64,000 nucleotides of DNA from Atrina japonica (lineage: Eukaryota; Mollusca; Bivalvia; Pterioida; Pinnidae): contig BROG01000372.1 of assembly GCA_030159075.1 (NCBI GenBank), positions 493,001-557,000 of the forward strand. Reading direction: 5' to 3'. This document shows, piece by piece, positions 46,241 to 56,178 of the stretch (position 1 is the stretch's first letter; every line of letters starts with the position of its first letter). The translations under genes were made by a program, and so were the position numbers. Below the pieces are notes generated by a model, which worked only from the letters and a program-made list of their open reading frames with translations, was not told where the DNA came from and ran no database searches.

Positions 46241-47063
46241 TATTTCGCTTATAGATTAATTCGGAAGACAAATTAGGTATTCTCTATCTTCCAGGCACAA
46301 AACCATTGTTCCCCATGGCCCAGCTGGCTATGTTTCCCAGAATTGTTCAACTTTGAAAGCCCAGAGTTAATTATCACATTGCGACTCGTTGAAAAAAAAA
46401 ATTGACAGGCCCTATTTTAAGAGTTCTGGGAAGCCTTCTTCTGAATTCCAGACGGGATGAAAATATAGAAAAAAAATGTATATGAAAAAAGTGGGGGGCC
46501 CCCGGTTCCTATGCCTAATATGTGTTATGTTGGTATTAGAATTAAGCGCATGCAGGGGTGTAGCTGCCGTCAGGCACTATCGGTATTATGCATATGTACA
46601 CTAACACCCACCCCCCCACCCCCAAATAAAACACGGTGTCAAATTCATTTCATACTTAAAGTTTTCAAACAAAATAGGAATATGGATCTGGATCACTTGC
46701 TTCTGTTTGACATGAAGCTGAATTTACTGGCTGCAAAAGCTGTTACTTTACAGGAGGGGGAACACAACGGAAAAAGCGGATTGTAACCACAGCAAGGAGG
46801 CGTGAGGGGATTAAGCCCTGGCTTCTCAAACGACCACTCTATGGCCAATATGAAAAACTAATGGCTGAACTGATCTCGGAAGGTGCGGCAAAATTGCCCC
46901 TCTTCAAGTTTCTTTTTCTGGGCGGCATTTTGGTCTGGTAGTCAGAAAGAATACTCCTGTAGAGAGGGCTGCTTTCATCGAGACGTTCATCCGTCCCCTG
47001 CTGGGGATACAGTAGGTATTCAGTGTACATCCGCATAGAAACTGTAGGCTAGACATTAATACC
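46241..47063. other. Intergenic, no gene seen
   Basis: Contains a C-rich stretch near 46605-46625 and a reverse-strand ORF (46839-47036) with balanced composition that I cannot relate to any family. Confidence 0.5.
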
Positions 47064-47969
47064 AGTTAGTGATATCACTTATTCGAATAGGTGATATCAC
47101 TCAATCGAATAGGTGATATCACTTATGCGAATAGGTGATATCACTTTTATAAATTCTTAAGTGATATCACTTATACGAATGAGTGATATCACCTATTCGA
47201 ATGAGTGATATCACCTATTCGAATGAAGGATATCACCTATTCAAATGAATGAACTTATTCGTTTTGTAAAGTGATATCACCTATTCGAATCAATGCCAAT
47301 GAATGCTCCCTACACAAAAATAAAATATATTCCTGGGTCTAACAAAAATATGACTTGTCATTCTCGGCATTATAATTTTTTTTTTTTTTGTTTCCTTACA
47401 TTTGGTCCAAAGAATTAGGTAGGGTGTTTTAAGTTCAACCACTTTTAAAACAATTTTGTGCGGAAATCGGACCCTAGTTCAAAATGGCAGGAGACGGCGG
47501 TATGGCTTTGTATGCTGAACTCCATCCAAATCCTACAACAGACACGGGAGATGATTCCGATTCTGTAGCGTTGCACCTTTATCACGGTACCGTAATATCG
47601 TCCTTTGCGCTTTGTTCTCCCATAGATATAGGCCTAGTGATATTCACTGCAGATCTACATTAAAATCTTATGGAAGAAATGGGGAGCATAAGGTTTTTAC
47701 TGTTTCCAAATTTGAATATTCGAATAGGTGATATCACTTATTCGCGTAGGTGATATCACCTATAAAAACGTATAAAGTGATATCTCCTATTTGAAAGAGT
47801 GATATCACCTATTCGAAAGTAATATCACTTATACGAATAGGTGATATCACTCTTTCAAATAGGAAATATTACTTATTCGGTATTCCAGTGGGTGATATCA
47901 CCCATTCGAATAGGTGATCACTTACTGAATAAGTGATATCACCTATTCGAAAGAATGATATCACTAACT
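47064..47969. mobile_element. Foldback element with GTGATATCAC palindromic arms
   Basis: The left end AGTTAGTGATATCA (47064-47077) is inverted exactly at the right end (47956-47969). Each arm is a run of the palindrome GTGATATCAC separated by about 10-15 bp, usually CTATTCGAATA-like and itself palindromic: left arm to about 47293, right arm from about 47715. About 420 bp of non-repetitive, less AT-rich DNA lies between. No terminal duplication could be fixed. Confidence 0.75.
47484..47663 (+). CDS. Small ORF (59 aa) inside the foldback element
   Basis: The ATG is in good context (CAAAATGGC) and reads MAGDGGMALYAELHPNPTT, then an acidic TGDDSDSVAL stretch. The base composition is richer in GC than the flanks. 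It could be a captured piece of a host exon or a chance frame. No family is recognised with confidence. Confidence 0.2.
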   Translation: MAGDGGMALYAELHPNPTTDTGDDSDSVALHLYHGTVISSFALCSPIDIGLVIFTADLH

Positions 47970-48059
47970 AAAAAGTAATAAAAAGTAAAACGGCGCCCCA
48001 TGTTCCAGCAGTTCCGGGAACACGCCGTGTTGATACCGGTGGTGTCCGTGTCAACTGTC

Positions 48060-48284
48060 TGTCATGGATTATCTTCTCTGTGTTCACACCGTGACTGTCC
48101 GTATAGCTTCAGGGAACAATCCGTGTATAATCCGTAGACATCTATGTTCTTCCGTAGGAAAAAATCGTACACGGATGACCTCGAACATTACACGGATACT
48201 TCGATCATTCGGTACCTACACGGACCTCTCAGTTGATACACGGACCCTACACGGATAAATACGGACGATTTTCATCCGTGTAGG
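48060..48284. repeat. Cluster of TCCGTGTA / TACACGGA words
   Basis: About a dozen forward and inverted copies of CCGTGTA or ACACGGA at irregular spacing, for example TACACGGACC twice and ATCCGTGTA twice. It looks like a degenerate micro-repeat or inverted-repeat arm. Confidence 0.55.
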
Positions 48285-48827
48285 TAATCTTAATCACTTG
48301 TTGACATCGTTGTAGGGTGACAAAAGTGGGTGTAATTTTTAGTTTTCTCTATATATTTCATATAAATTTCCTTTAAAACATTCATGTTAAATCAATTTTA
48401 ATTTTGACCATAAAACTAAAAATATTTAACAGTTTCATTGTGTATTAGCTCATAATGTTAAAATTTTCTTTTTTCAAGTTTCAGGAACTTTAACAGAAAA
48501 TTAAATTCCATATGTCATAATTCCTTATCTACACATATTGAAAAGAGACATTTAAATTTTGTAACCTGCAAAACTCGCGGGTACGTTAAAACAAAACAAT
48601 TGAAATTTACATCAAAACAAACACATAAACGTCATAACATTAATTGTTGATAGTGGAAATTTTATTGAAACTGAACAGGAAATGACCGTGTAATATATTT
48701 TTTTAAAAATGCAGTTTTATATGAAATATATAAAGAAAAAGAAAAATTATACTCATTTCTGTCACCCAACTGTACATAAACTTCGCTTACAACGATGCCA
48801 ACAAGTGATTAAGTGATTAAGATTAAG
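48285..48827. mobile_element. Foldback or MITE with long inverted ends
   Basis: The left end TAATCTTAATCACTTGTTG, then CATCGTTGTA and GGGTGACA, is inverted at the right end with an 8-bp AATCACTT duplication and a 20-bp insertion. Similarity continues inward through TATATATTTCATATAAA on both sides, making arms of about 100 bp. AT-rich interior, no coding. Confidence 0.65.
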
Positions 48828-49540
48828 AGAGCATAAATCCCAGAGCCCTAGCATAGAAATATATCTTGTATAATTCCAAAATTACTGTGGCAGGCCCATG
48901 CACCCGAAAACTCTAGCAATAAAAGTTAATCAGTCTATCAATGGAATATTTTGAAGGATAAAGAGGTTACAATAGTGTCTGGAAGCCATAAAATAAACTT
49001 ATGCCTTGTAAAAATTAACAAAACTTTTCTGGGGATTATACCCCGGACCCTCCTGAAACATCCTTCTTTTGAGATGAATAATCAACGTGACATACTTGCA
49101 GGTGAACAGGCGTAGTTTCGTGTCTCGGCGGTGATGAAATGTATCTTCGAGCTTCCAAATTTCAGAAATTCTCTGAAAGATGCGGCAGCGTAATACCTTA
49201 TCCCCCAGTGAAATCTTACCTCACAATCCCAATGTGCAGTGAGGTATGTATTGTATATCTGTTTTATAGTGTTTAGATTTTATCCCCTGATTTTTTTCTA
49301 GATCCGCGACTGCGATATACTTGTATTACATTTGTTATCACAATCTGTCTCTGGTCAGTTTGAAAATAGATAAAATAGTCTGTTTTGCGACGGTATGAAA
49401 ATGAATAATCTGAGTTATGACTTGACAAGATTTGGCCATCCCCACCCCAATCAAACGGCCGTCCCCTATTTGCCCTAAGTCTACGACTTGTAGCCTATAT
49501 CTGTCTTGTATTTGAAAAATGGTTACAATATGGTACTTAC

Positions 49541-49544
49541 TCAT
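49541..49544 (-). other. Candidate start exon (ATGA before GTAAGT), unit 2
   Basis: AAAATGA then GTAAGTACC on the reverse strand, 145 bp from a CRE-like pair; counterpart of 34812-34815. No downstream exon found. Confidence 0.3.
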
Positions 49545-49688
49545 TTTGCTGATTTCTTTTAAAGGCCGACAATCTATAGTAGTCGGAATACTTGAAATAA
49601 TGATTATATGCTTCTTATCACACCAAACGGGCGACTTTCTTTTGTTTACAATTGTACACGGTGACGATCGGATGTGAAGATATGTCTA

Positions 49689-49713
49689 TGACGTAATACT
49701 CATTGTTACGTCA
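49689..49713 (-). promoter_or_regulatory. CRE-like pair, second module of unit 2
   Basis: TGACGTAA (49689-49696) and TTACGTCA (49706-49713), same 17-bp spacing as the other three pairs. Confidence 0.45.
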
Positions 49714-49745
49714 TCTGTTCAATTAAATGATACGATATTGTTATC

Positions 49746-50583
49746 AGGGTCTATGGGATGTCTACATGCGGGTAAAGGTTTGGATGTACAGAGACGTGGA
49801 AAAATATTCGGACACTATCAGTTTTTACTATATACTTCATATAAAACCAATAAAAAAAATAATAAACTATTTCTTGGGAGGTACGTACAGAAGGTCTCAA
49901 AACTGAAAAAGAATATCATTATTACATTAATGTCACTTTTACAGGACATTAACATTGCCATTAACTAATTTCAAATTTATTACAAATTAACAATTAATAA
50001 ATAAAATCTACGAGACATTAACATGAGATCATTAACTTCTATATAATCAGAATTTTGGAAGATATTTACGATATATTCTTACATAATATAGTTTATTATC
50101 TCGTTTGACATTGCATCATTTCGATAAAAATATCTTTCTTGATAGTCAGATTACAGGGGTGGATTCGGCTATATATTTGATGATTGGCGTACGTTTCATT
50201 TATAAGATCCAGGGAGGGTTTAGGCGCAAATTTTATTTAAAGGAGAAATTTGACGTCTAATTTTAATATTCACATTATTCAAAATTCGGGGTTTTAGACA
50301 GCCTCCGGAAGATAAAGTCTACAGTTTTCCAGAGCTCCTGAATTATTAATAGAAACAATAGACCCGTTAGAGATGTGTGCTTCGCGTTAAAAACGTTTCC
50401 GTGTTGCTGGTTGTAATCCGTTTCCGATTCTATTTAGAAACTACTTAGCAAACCCATGTTTCCTGTGAATTTTTATTTGCCGAACATGTTTGGTGATTCT
50501 ATTTTTCTCATTTTGATATATTTTAGAATTATATGATAGTTATTCATATTATCGCTTAGTGGAAATAAAGTGACATAGAAAAA
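49746..50583. other. 5' flank of SNRNP48
   Basis: AT-rich. No TATA box or other promoter element can be assigned. The leader probably lies within the last 100-200 bp. Confidence 0.5.
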
Positions 50584-50715
50584 ATGACGACGGAAAGCGA
50601 ATTGAAGAAAAGATCGGAATTCGTTTCAGAGGTGGAAGACTTTCTGGAGACTTGTCAGCAAGATATCAATGGTTTATTAAGAAAACTGGAATGGTCAGAA
50701 GAATATTTGCTCAAG
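50584..50715 (+). CDS. SNRNP48: SNRNP48 (U11-48K), exon 1
   Basis: Start of the U11/U12 small nuclear ribonucleoprotein 48-kDa subunit, a nuclear protein of the minor spliceosome that helps U11 recognise the 5' splice site of U12-type introns. Seven exons (50584-57957) give exactly 1254 nt, 417 aa; the human protein has about 339. Exon 1 codes residues 1-44, MTTESELKK..., a mostly helical acidic N-terminus, and ends in phase 0 at GTACAC. The ATG follows AGAAAA. All six introns have GT-AG ends; none has the U12-type donor ATATCCTT, so the gene does not depend on its own machinery. Introns are full of transposons. Confidence 0.85.
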
Positions 50716-51403
50716 GTACACCTTTGATTTATCTAATCAGATGTAATTGGCTGAAAATATTTGTTTTATATTGAAACCCAAATAATTACAGCGCCATTTT
50801 ACGGTCAAAGTCCTCCAGAGAGGGCTTGAATTTGGCGTGCAGTAGAAATGCTTCAGGTTTGAAATTAAATCCATCTTGTTCACATTCAACATTTGAAACG
50901 CAAAACAACGAGAATGAAGAATCACATTGCACATCTCTGGTCACCTGATTCACAGGGCAGCTAAAGGATTTTTATGCAAGAGTGCAGCTGAATTTATTTG
51001 ACTTTTGAGTTATCAGTTTCCTAAATACACCTGTATAAAGTATCAAAGGTGGGCCAATTTCAGAACTATGCAAAATAATCAAGATGAACAATAATTTATA
51101 ACAAGAAATTGCTAAGAGAATCGATCATGTAAATGGTATGAAAAGTCATTTTCTATATTAATATTTGCATTCATATAATCAATGACAATAATGCCCCCAA
51201 AATCATGTTTATTTTGTTTTAAGACATAAGTCTTTCATGTGTATTGGCCAATTTTGGCACAACATGTAGCAATGTGGGAATCACTGCCTTGTTTTCAATG
51301 TGCATAGCATAGTGTTTTGTATTTTTATCTTGTGACTGCTGTAGATTTGTATCAGCAATTTAGACTATGTAATATTTATGTAATTAACATTTAACTTGAT
51401 ATA

Positions 51404-52058
51404 CGGCAGCACGATTTACCCAAAAAACCAAAAACTACCCCAAAAGACCTAAAAAACACCCCAAAAGACCCCCATAACACCCAAAAAGAATTAAATCGAA
51501 ATAAATTTGCATCAATAGTCATTTTAAATGCATTTTCTTTTGTATAAATATTTCATAGACAGGTAGAAATTTAAAAAAAAATCAACATTTATCACTTCTC
51601 ATGGAACTTACGGACACTGTCATTTAGTAAAATGAAGAGCCAAATCGGTCTTCTTCAATTATTTGCTTTCACAATTCCTGAAGTATTTTTAATATATTTT
51701 ATATCAAATTTATATTATACAAATTCTACGTAATGTGGAAAATGATGATTACATATGTATTAAACGTCTTTACCGTGCCATATAAGTTACATTCTGGTAC
51801 ATTTTAAAAAGTCATGCCGACTATAATACATCGTGAAATTGGGTAAAACAGCATTATCAAAGTCAAAAACATCTACAGTCATAAAAAATATTCATCATTA
51901 TATTATAATAAGATTGTTAAATTTGCTACTTTTAAAATGTTTTTGTGTGGTTTTTTTTTGGGGGGGGTCATTTTACGTGGGTTCTTTTTGGTCATTTTGG
52001 GTGTTTTTGGGGTCTCTTTGGGTGTTTTGGGGGTCTTTTTGGGTAAATTATGCTGCCC
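51404..52058. mobile_element. Foldback element with 9-bp target-site duplication, SNRNP48 intron 1
   Basis: Ends CGGCAGCACGATTTACCC and, in reverse, GGGCAGCATAATTTACCC. CTTGATATA lies directly outside both ends (51395-51403 and 52059-52067), a perfect 9-bp target-site duplication as made by Mutator-like elements. The arms consist of CCCCAAAAGACC-type micro-repeats (51418-51490) and their complement (51960-52047). The inner 470 bp is AT-rich and non-coding. Confidence 0.85.
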
Positions 52059-52228
52059 CTTGATATAATAGTTAATACGTCTTGCTTAAAATCACACAAC
52101 ACCTTTCTTCAGTTAAATCTAATTTTCTTGTTCCATTTATTTACATTGCTTTTGTTTTGTTTTTATGTAATGCACCAAGATTACAAGTCATGTGACATGA
52201 CATTTATGTATATTATATTTATTTCCAG

Positions 52229-52348
52229 AAAGATGAACAGATGGTATGTCCTCATGATAATGGACATATTTTGTCTAAAGACACTTTAACGAAGCACACT
52301 CCAGTATGTAATTTGTTGAAGAAAGGAGTACCTAGATCAGACATTAAG
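52229..52348 (+). CDS. SNRNP48: SNRNP48, exon 2 (CHHC zinc finger)
   Basis: Residues 45-84. The CHHC zinc finger is complete: Cys51, His57, His67, Cys71 with spacing x5-x9-x3, identical to the human U11-48K finger, which is known to contact the 5' splice site region. Preceded by acceptor ATTTATTTCCAG, followed by GTAAGT; both ends are phase 0. Confidence 0.9.
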
Positions 52349-52500
52349 GTAAGTGTTTTTTTAAGACACGTCAGTTTAATTATTATTCAATTATGATAAT
52401 TTTTGTTTTCCAAATTTCCTTTAGTGTTAAATTTTGTATATAAATAAATATACAGTATTTAAAAATGTGATTCATATTATTTTTAATTGTTCATTTACAG

Positions 52501-52567
52501 TCAGAAAGTAAGCACAGTTCCCAGTTTTTCTATGAGAAAACAAGTCAGATAGGTAGATTTGACATAG
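52501..52567 (+). CDS. SNRNP48: SNRNP48, exon 3
   Basis: Residues 85-106 plus one base, with SSQFFYEKTSQ matching the human FFYE segment after the finger. Acceptor TTCATTTACAG, donor GTAAGT, ends in phase 1. Confidence 0.85.
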
Positions 52568-52727
52568 GTAAGTAGACATATTTCTACATATAATTTCAGT
52601 ATTGATCCAATAAGCAACCAGGCTGCTACAAAAATATGAAAAAGGAATGGGTGATTATTAGGACCAATTACTGTACATGTAATAGTCAAATTGACATAAA
52701 ACAGTTAATTTTCATATTTGATTTGAT

Positions 52728-52900
52728 TTTTTTTTTGTTTTACGCCATACTCAACAATCTTTCAGTCATATGATGGCGTCCAGTTTTTATTGGTGGAGGA
52801 GAAACCCCGGTTACCCGGGTAAAGACCACCTTCCACAAGAAAACTGGCAAACTTTCCCACTTAATTCGAAATGACCCTAGCGGGATTCAAACCAGAGATG
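52728..52900 (-). mobile_element. SINE, reverse orientation, SNRNP48 intron 3
   Basis: Contains the complement of the body seen at 58206-58425: TTTTACGCCATACTCAACAA, GGCGTCCAGTTTTTA, GGAGGAGAAACCCCGGTTAC, GGCAAACTTTC and a B-box complement GCGGGATTCAAACC. It begins with a T run, the complement of the A-rich tail. Confidence 0.7.
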
Positions 52901-53615
52901 TTAATTTTCATAAGGCACAGTGGTAAAGTTGTTGTAGTTACCGTACATGTATTACCAGGGACACCTATCAGCATTCTTCTGTTGCTGGGGGCTAGAAATA
53001 AGCTCTTACTTACGTTTTTCTGGTCCACATCTCCTCATCAAGTGGCTAGAAAAGATACTTGATCGTGTATGAAAAAAAAAGGTGAGTAAATCTAATGGAG
53101 GAGGGGCGTTTATTGGGACATGGGTGCTTATTGGGTCGAATACAGTAAGTGTATTTAGACCTTTGATACTCAAAGTCCACGACACTGCTGCCAACTTCAA
53201 GGTTTAAAGAATTCCTGGTTCTCTTTTACAATCTTAATTTTTCTGTAGAATAATTGTTTAATTTTACAATCTGTTACATTATGTAGTACAGTAGGGCCTG
53301 TCTTGAGAGACCGTTGTCATGAAAGACTGCATTTTGGAATCCACTCAGATGTAAATAAAACCTCTTTTGAGGAACCACCTGTCTCAAGTGACAATATATA
53401 AAGTAAATGAAAATCTGAAAGAAAAATACTTCACCAATGGTAGGAAACTGCATATGTGCATGTGGACTTGGGGTTCCTGTTTGAATTTGGCAATGCTCTG
53501 GGGCATAAGTATTAAACAAGGAAATTTTATCCCTGTTTTCTGTAAAAACTTATTTTTATATAAATGCTCACAACTCATAAACATTTTTTAGACTTTTCCT
53601 TTCTTTACTTCATAG

Positions 53616-53669
53616 ACAAAGAAACTTTGAACAAAGTACTGTGGGACCATCATGTGACCAACCATTCAA
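53616..53669 (+). CDS. SNRNP48: SNRNP48, exon 4
   Basis: 54 nt coding DKETLNKVLWDHHVTNHS (part of residues 107-125). Acceptor TTTACTTCATAG, donor GTAAGT; phase 1 at both ends. Short and divergent, but phase fits and the TLNK segment corresponds to the human protein. Confidence 0.75.
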
Positions 53670-53838
53670 GTAAGTTCATATTTATGTCTGTGATGTGTAT
53701 GTGTGCATGTGGTGGTATTCATTCATTTGTGTTTTCTTTTGTGTATATTTTTGCTTATGTGTGTGTGCTCATTAATGCTTGTTTGTCAGTGTGTGTTAAT
53801 GTGTATGTGTACAATGTACATGTATGTACATGTATATG

Positions 53839-54257
53839 TCAATCTAATTAAAAACTGATCTCTCATCGCTCCCATTTTTTATATTTCACGTAGAGGATAT
53901 ACTGAAATCTGCTTTGGGATAACCGGTCACATGGGAGTGCCTTTGGTTTACAAGATCTTGTAAGGTTATCAAATGGCAAAAGGACGTAAACATTATAAAT
54001 AAAACTCTACACATAAAATCTGGAAGTAGAGAATTCCTTTCATAACTTGGATGTTCGAAATGAAATCTGTAAAGTGAGTTACATCTCTTAACCATTTGAT
54101 AAACTTATAATATCTTGTAAGTTGTACTTTCATTGGTCGAACAGTACACACCTACAAAAGGTCACTCTCATGTGACCCCATAGAAGATTTCATTAGATCC
54201 TTTATGCAACATATAAGAAATTTGGAGGGATGAGAGATTAGTTTTTAATTAGATTGA
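53839..54257. mobile_element. Foldback element in a TG-rich site, SNRNP48 intron 4
   Basis: Ends TCAATCTAATTAAAAACT and the inverted copy pair at 28 of 29 positions, and similarity continues inward for over 100 bp (AAATCT, TCACATG and GTTTATCAAATGG blocks). TGTATATG occurs directly outside both ends (53831-53838 and 54258-54265), a likely 8-bp target-site duplication, though the site is TG-rich. No coding. Confidence 0.75.
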
Positions 54258-54470
54258 TGTATATGTGTGTGCATATGCTTGTGTGTGTGTGTGTGTGTGT
54301 GTGTGTGCTTAATTACCAGTGTGTATTTGCTTATTAGTGTGCTTAAACAAGAACAGCAATCCTGTACTTGTATTCACAGCAACAACAAATTTTAACCATC
54401 AGAAAGCCATGAGTACAAACATTTATTGGTGTATCAGTAAAACCAAGAATGATTTACATTATAAGCAGCA

Positions 54471-54656
54471 TACAGTAAAACCTGTTTTAGCGACCACCTG
54501 TGTATAAAGACCGCCTGGTCACAGACCATTTTTGCTGTCCCCAATAGTACCGTTTGTGTCCAAATCAATCTCTATATAAAGACCACCTCCCTATAAAGAC
54601 TGGTTGTGTTGTGTCCCTAATCCCTATTGGGGTCTTTATATACAAGTTTCACTCTA
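54471..54656. mobile_element. MITE family A, copy 2
   Basis: Starts TACAGTAAAACCTG, has ACCACCTGTGTATAAAGACC and TATAAAGACCACC inside, and ends CAAGTTTCACT near 54655. Same family as 4222-4405 and 56555-56703. Confidence 0.75.
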
Positions 54657-54696
54657 TTTCCAAATGCTAACTTGCATCTTTTTTCTTTTATTTCAG

Positions 54697-54885
54697 TTTT
54701 CTATGGTCAGAGTGAGCTCCCCTTAACAACAGATGATGCAGTTGCCATGTTAACACCAGGAGAACGAGCAGCTGTTTACAGTTATATTGTACAGAAAGCT
54801 AAGAAAGAAAACAAGATGGTGGGCCTGGAGAAAGACAACTTCTTGACAACTGATTTTCAAGAGATCGTGAAGAAAAAGGGCTTAG
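54697..54885 (+). CDS. SNRNP48: SNRNP48, exon 5
   Basis: Residues 125-187 and one base. Contains LTPGERAAVYSYIVQKAKK, matching the human LTQADRLALYDFVVEETKK segment. Acceptor TTTTATTTCAG. The donor GTATTT is weaker than the others. An in-frame readthrough past the donor runs only 20 codons to a stop. Confidence 0.85.
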
Positions 54886-55218
54886 GTATTTCTATTGATC
54901 TACTTTTTGCCAAAGGGCTTGATAATTTTTATATGTTTGTTATTTGACAAGACAGGTTATAGTATGACCTGTTTTTATCACCTATAAATAGCCTACTCTA
55001 CATATTGGCCCAAAAATGGAGTCTCACATACAACATGTACATAATGTGTGTTTTTTTTTAAAGAGTTATTCCCCTTTGTTTTTTTTATATGTATGGGTCA
55101 TTATTGAGTCATTGCTTCACCCTGGCTCACCATTTTATGTAAATATTCATCTTGGATAGATGGAGTATTGCATGCTTAAATTGTGCTGCTTTGTTCCTAT
55201 GACAAACATTGTAACAGA

Positions 55219-55858
55219 GACTTCCGTGGGCAAGTGGTTAGAGCATTGCACTTTAAACCATGAAGTACAGTCAAACTTCGTTATCTCTAAGCCGTCGAGA
55301 TCAAGCGAAAAATCGAGTTAAACAGGTCCTCGATTTAAAAGGTCTGTCACTAAATAGATTCCTTATTCCTCTCCTGAGCATCTCGGTAATTGCTAGAATA
55401 CTTGTAAGCCTACATGTGTATCATTACATATGTAAACCAATATTTTTGGAAAGATTTTTATTCATTGTATGTACTCAAAAAATGATATCTCGATGTAAAA
55501 TTTCTTTTTACATCTTTATTAAATATTTATGTGATGAAATGTTTTCAGCACTAGTCCTATCATCAAATGAAATTTTACCTCGAGATAACAGATCACTTTC
55601 ACATTGACATTAAGCATCGGGACCATGTTTTAACATCAACATTAGCAAATCAGGTCTTTTTTCAGTAAGATATAAAAGGAATATTGCTGGGACCGGTGCT
55701 TGATACCGAGTTAACCAGGTAAATCGAGATTACCAATCTCGACATTACATGTTTTGACTGTACATGTATATCACCTGTAGTCAGTACAGAATCAAGTCCT
55801 GCTAGAACCTAACCGGGTTTTGTGATAATGTATGCCAGTTTAAAATGTGCTTCTGGAG
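55219..55858 (+). mobile_element. tRNA-derived SINE split by a nested MITE, SNRNP48 intron 5
   Basis: The left part (55219-55265) is the SINE head, GTGGTTAGAGCATTGCACTT. The right part (55763-55858) resumes with TATATCACC, a CAAGTCCTGCTAGAACC B-box region and TGCCAGTTTA body. The two halves match the continuous SINE at 58206-58425. Confidence 0.75.
55266..55762. mobile_element. TA-flanked MITE nested in the SINE
   Basis: Ends CAGTCAAACTTCGTTATCTC and, in reverse, CAGTCAAAACATG...CGAGATTGG, bounded by TA on both sides. The terminal sequence and the cGTTATCTCg-like block fit pogo/Tigger-type elements. About 497 bp, no transposase. Confidence 0.75.
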
Positions 55859-55922
55859 GTTTGTTGGTTTACAAGATGGAAATAGATGTGAACTTATAGA
55901 AGTGTGACATTTTGTTTTGCAG

Positions 55923-56044
55923 AGGAATTAAATGCCAAACCAAAAAGCTACCATGAATACCTAAAGGCGATGAGAGATTACAAGCGTCGTAGGCAGTCAT
56001 ATAGAGCGAAGAATGTTCACATCACTAAAAAGTCCTACACCGAG
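55923..56044 (+). CDS. SNRNP48: SNRNP48, exon 6 (conserved KR-rich block)
   Basis: Residues 188-228. Carries KSYHEYLKAMRDYKRRRQSY then RAKNVHITKKSYTE, the most conserved block of the family and almost identical to human. Acceptor TTTTGTTTTGCAG, donor GTAAGA, ends in phase 0. Confidence 0.95.
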
Positions 56045-56178
56045 GTAAGATATTTTAAGGCTACCCATATTCCAATTTTTTAAGACTATAATACTGGAGT
56101 AATGGAAGGAATTGATGGTTGCATTGTAGACCTGTTCCCTTCCAAAGAGATGGTTCTAGTCCAATTTTTAGTCAGGAT

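Larger units (their letters stand above)
36736..49745. repeat. Tandem segmental duplication, unit 2
   Basis: Second copy of the unit described for 21313-36735. Relative to unit 1 it has an extra 1.5 kb (about 36800-38325, containing the degenerate tandem array) and a different stretch between the coiled-coil gene and the distal block (46.2-48.8 kb). Confidence 0.7.
48840..49745. repeat. Duplicated block matching 33640-35060
   Basis: Counterpart of the distal block of unit 1, shorter by about 500 bp. It ends at the CRE pair and ACGATATTGTTA. Confidence 0.7.

Noticed and set aside
46839..47036. Reverse-strand 65-aa ORF
   Set aside because: Plausible composition, but no relative or splice support. 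It could be a degraded exon.
47064..47969. Regularly spaced palindromes resembling a CRISPR array
   Set aside because: Repeats are only 10 bp, spacers are short and repetitive, the clusters are inverted to each other, and the genome is animal.
51833..52063. Trp/Gly/Phe-rich ORF
   Set aside because: Translation of the micro-repeat arm of a foldback element.
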